A stretch of DNA of 41,585 nucleotides from Balneolales bacterium (lineage in GTDB: Bacteria; Bacteroidota; Rhodothermia; Balneolales; Natronogracilivirgulaceae): NCBI GenBank assembly GCA_007128855.1, contig SKWQ01000202.1:1-41585 (forward strand), given 5' to 3'. Below, one piece after another: positions 40,041 through 41,585 of this stretch; position 1 is the stretch's first letter; each line of letters starts with the position of its first letter. Made by a program: the position numbers and the translations under genes. The notes beneath the pieces were generated by a model. The model had not been told where the DNA came from. It searched no databases and saw only the letters and a program-made list of their open reading frames with translations.

Positions 40041-41441
40041 TCAGGGTCCAGCATTGACCATTCCTGTGGCGGTGGCACCCATTTGTTTCCATTCGGGGTG
40101 GGATTCCGGAGTATTAACCGTCAAGGTGCCCAGAACGGCATGGGAAGGGTTACGCGCATCCAACCGGCAATATATGATTTTGTTGATCAGTGACGGGTCG
40201 TGTGGCAGGGATACGCGGATATAGTTATCGGTCCAGCCGAAAATCCTGCCGTCATTAATTTCCTGCTCCATGAGCACGGGCCGAACCGTTCCGAGGAACC
40301 GGCTGTCGAACTCAAACCGCTTCTGTTCGGAGACGCGCCTCAGTTTATGGGTCCGTTCCTTGCGCACCTTTTTGGGTACGTCACCGTGCAGTTCCAGCGC
40401 CGTGGTGTTGGGCCTTTCAGAATAGGTGAATACGTGGAGGTATCCAACGGGCAAGGATTGCAGGAATGCCATGGTGGTGCGGAAGTGTCCGTCCGTCTCT
40501 CCGGGGTGGCCGGTGATCACATCCACGCCGATGCATGCATCTGGCATCAGATCAAGGATGGTTTCGACCCTGCTGCGGTAGAGATCTGTCCGGTACCGGC
40601 GTTTCATGAGCTGAAGGATCTCGTCCGATCCGCTTTGAAGGGGAATGTGGAAGTGCGGCTGCACCGTTTTTGAGCTGGCCACAAATGCAATGATCTCATC
40701 GGTGAGCAGGTTGGGCTCGATGGATGAAATCCGGATGCGATCCATTCCGGGCAATTGGTCCAGCTGAACCAGCAGATCCAGAAATGTCTCATCGTATTGC
40801 CTGCCAAAATCCCCGACGTTCACTCCGGTCAGCACGATTTCGCGATATCCATCCGCGATGACGCTTCGGGCATTATCCACCACCTCGCTGATGGAGGGGC
40901 TCCGGCTTTTTCCGCGGGCGAGGGGGATGGTACAGAAGCTGCATTTGTAGTCGCATCCGTCCTGCACCTTCAAAAAGGCCCTGGTGCGGTCATTTGCGGA
41001 GAATGCATGGTGGAAATCGACCGCTTCGTTCACATCGGTCCGGTGGATGATGGTCTGGTCGGGTTTTTCGAAGTTTCCTGCAAGTGCCAGAATATCGAAT
41101 TTGTCCCGTGCACCCACGACCAGGTCCACGCCATCGATAGCGGCGATTTCCTCCGGTTCGAGCTGGGCGTAGCAGCCGGTCACTACGATGAATGCCCCGG
41201 GGTTGCGTCGTTGGGCGCGGCGTACGGCTTTTCTGCAGTCCCTGTTGGCATCCTGCGTGACAGAGCAGGTGTTGATGACATAGACATCGGCCGTGTCCTC
41301 AAAGGGCAGGATCTCAAAATCCATCCCGCTGAAATGTCGCTTGAGCGTGGAGGTTTCAGCAAAGTTCAGTTTGCAACCCAGTGTGCAGAAAGCCACACTT
41401 CGTGAAGATTTTGCAGATATGTCGTAATTCGTGTTTGTCAT
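40041..41441 (-). CDS. mtaB: Threonylcarbamoyladenosine tRNA methylthiotransferase
   Basis: Radical-SAM enzyme that adds a methylthio group to t6A37 in tRNAs. It has 466 residues. The N-terminal domain holds the second cluster's cysteines Cys23 (TLGCKLNFAET), Cys59 (NTCSVT) and Cys90 (TGCYAQ). The radical-SAM motif C163-x3-C167-x2-C170 (CDYKCSFC) follows. GCKLN and the RTRAFLKVQDGCDYKCSFC context distinguish MtaB from MiaB and RimO. A C-terminal TRAM-like segment is short. The gene lies three bases after an unidentified partial gene and 56 bases before the uracil glycosylase gene. Confidence 0.94.
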   Translation of the reverse strand: MTNTNYDISAKSSRSVAFCTLGCKLNFAETSTLKRHFSGMDFEILPFEDTADVYVINTCSVTQDANRDCRKAVRRAQRRNPGAFIVVTGCYAQLEPEEIAAIDGVDLVVGARDKFDILALAGNFEKPDQTIIHRTDVNEAVDFHHAFSANDRTRAFLKVQDGCDYKCSFCTIPLARGKSRSPSISEVVDNARSVIADGYREIVLTGVNVGDFGRQYDETFLDLLVQLDQLPGMDRIRISSIEPNLLTDEIIAFVASSKTVQPHFHIPLQSGSDEILQLMKRRYRTDLYRSRVETILDLMPDACIGVDVITGHPGETDGHFRTTMAFLQSLPVGYLHVFTYSERPNTTALELHGDVPKKVRKERTHKLRRVSEQKRFEFDSRFLGTVRPVLMEQEINDGRIFGWTDNYIRVSLPHDPSLINKIIYCRLDARNPSHAVLGTLTVNTPESHPEWKQMGATATGMVNAGP

Positions 41442-41444
41442 TGT

Positions 41445-41585
41445 TCAGATGCCTGCAAGGGCAAGGAGCTGTGGAGGAAGCGATCCGGATGCGTACCATC
41501 GGTGATCGGTATGATACACCAGGCAGCCGACCGGCTGTTCCGAAACAGAAGGATACCGGTTTACCCGGCAAGGACCAACCGGTGC
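41445..41585 (-). CDS. Unidentified gene, C-terminal 46 residues (cut by window end)
   Basis: One minus-strand frame is open from the window edge to a TGA at 41445-41447, three bases before the mtaB start. The peptide runs APVGPCRVNRYPSVSEQPVG to ending QLLALAGI. The neighbouring frame is closed by a TAA, and the tight spacing to mtaB supports a real upstream operon gene. The fragment is too short for me to name a family. Confidence 0.5.
   Translation of the reverse strand, partial: APVGPCRVNRYPSVSEQPVGCLVYHTDHRWYASGSLPPQLLALAGI

Overview
The window is a 41.6-kb piece of a bacterial chromosome with about 38 protein genes, almost all of them core metabolism or housekeeping. Base composition looks even throughout, and I see no rRNA, tRNA, insertion sequence, phage or CRISPR array. 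The gene content and protein styles fit the Bacteroidota/Rhodothermota/Balneolota side of the tree: a small chlamydial-Hc1-type histone H1-like protein, many secreted lipoproteins, weak or absent Shine-Dalgarno sites before many starts, and FabD-FabG-ACP-FabF-RNase III gene order. The phylum is inferred from these traits and was not tested by a search. No gap between genes exceeds 300 bases; the longest are 21906-22150 and 31521-31736.

Layout. 1-3610 (+): fatty-acid synthesis, fabD (cut by the window edge)-fabG-acpP-fabF, followed by rnc. 3687-7865 (+): ilvE, then a very tight thyA-folA-M1 lipoprotein peptidase set. 7932-10323 (-): a secreted FecR/FN3-like protein and an HD-domain phosphohydrolase. 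10498-11574 (+): an M42 aminopeptidase. 11681-11854 (-): a 57-residue histone H1-like gene with terminator-like hairpins. 12033-17698 (-): a four-gene operon that reads penicillin-acylase-like protein, GH3 beta-N-acetylhexosaminidase-like lipoprotein, two-domain cytidine deaminase, amino-acid-kinase-like protein. 17777-21905 (+): lysA-ltaE-MFS transporter-alpha/beta-hydrolase-like protein, joined by 4-base overlaps. 22151-23579 (+): an orphan OmpR-type response regulator and trmH. 23536-25734 (-): tex, whose 3' end overlaps trmH. 25841-29280 (+): a histidinol-phosphatase/inositol-phosphatase-like enzyme, a large M1-like protein without its zinc site, and a small unknown protein. 29329-31520 (-): a NatAB-type ABC exporter. 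31737-37371 (+): glgA-glgC-5'-nucleotidase lipoprotein-DUF3524 glycosyltransferase. 37334-41585 (-): an unidentified partial gene, mtaB, a family-4-like uracil-DNA glycosylase, and dnaB.

How the genes fit together. The left end makes acyl chains. thyA and folA form the usual dTMP/tetrahydrofolate pair. glgA and glgC make ADP-glucose and glycogen. Three genes concern RNA modification: trmH (2'-O-methylation), mtaB (methylthiolation) and the DUF3524 protein (a likely tRNA-queuosine mannosyltransferase).

I found no convincing new multi-gene defence or mobile system. What stands out is a set of proteins whose folds are recognisable but whose usual catalytic or metal-binding residues are missing. 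These are an M1 peptidase without HEXXH, an acylase with an altered nucleophile site, an alpha/beta hydrolase without its GxSxG serine, a cytidine deaminase whose dead half is the N-terminal one, and a family-4-type uracil glycosylase that lacks three of its four iron-sulfur cysteines.
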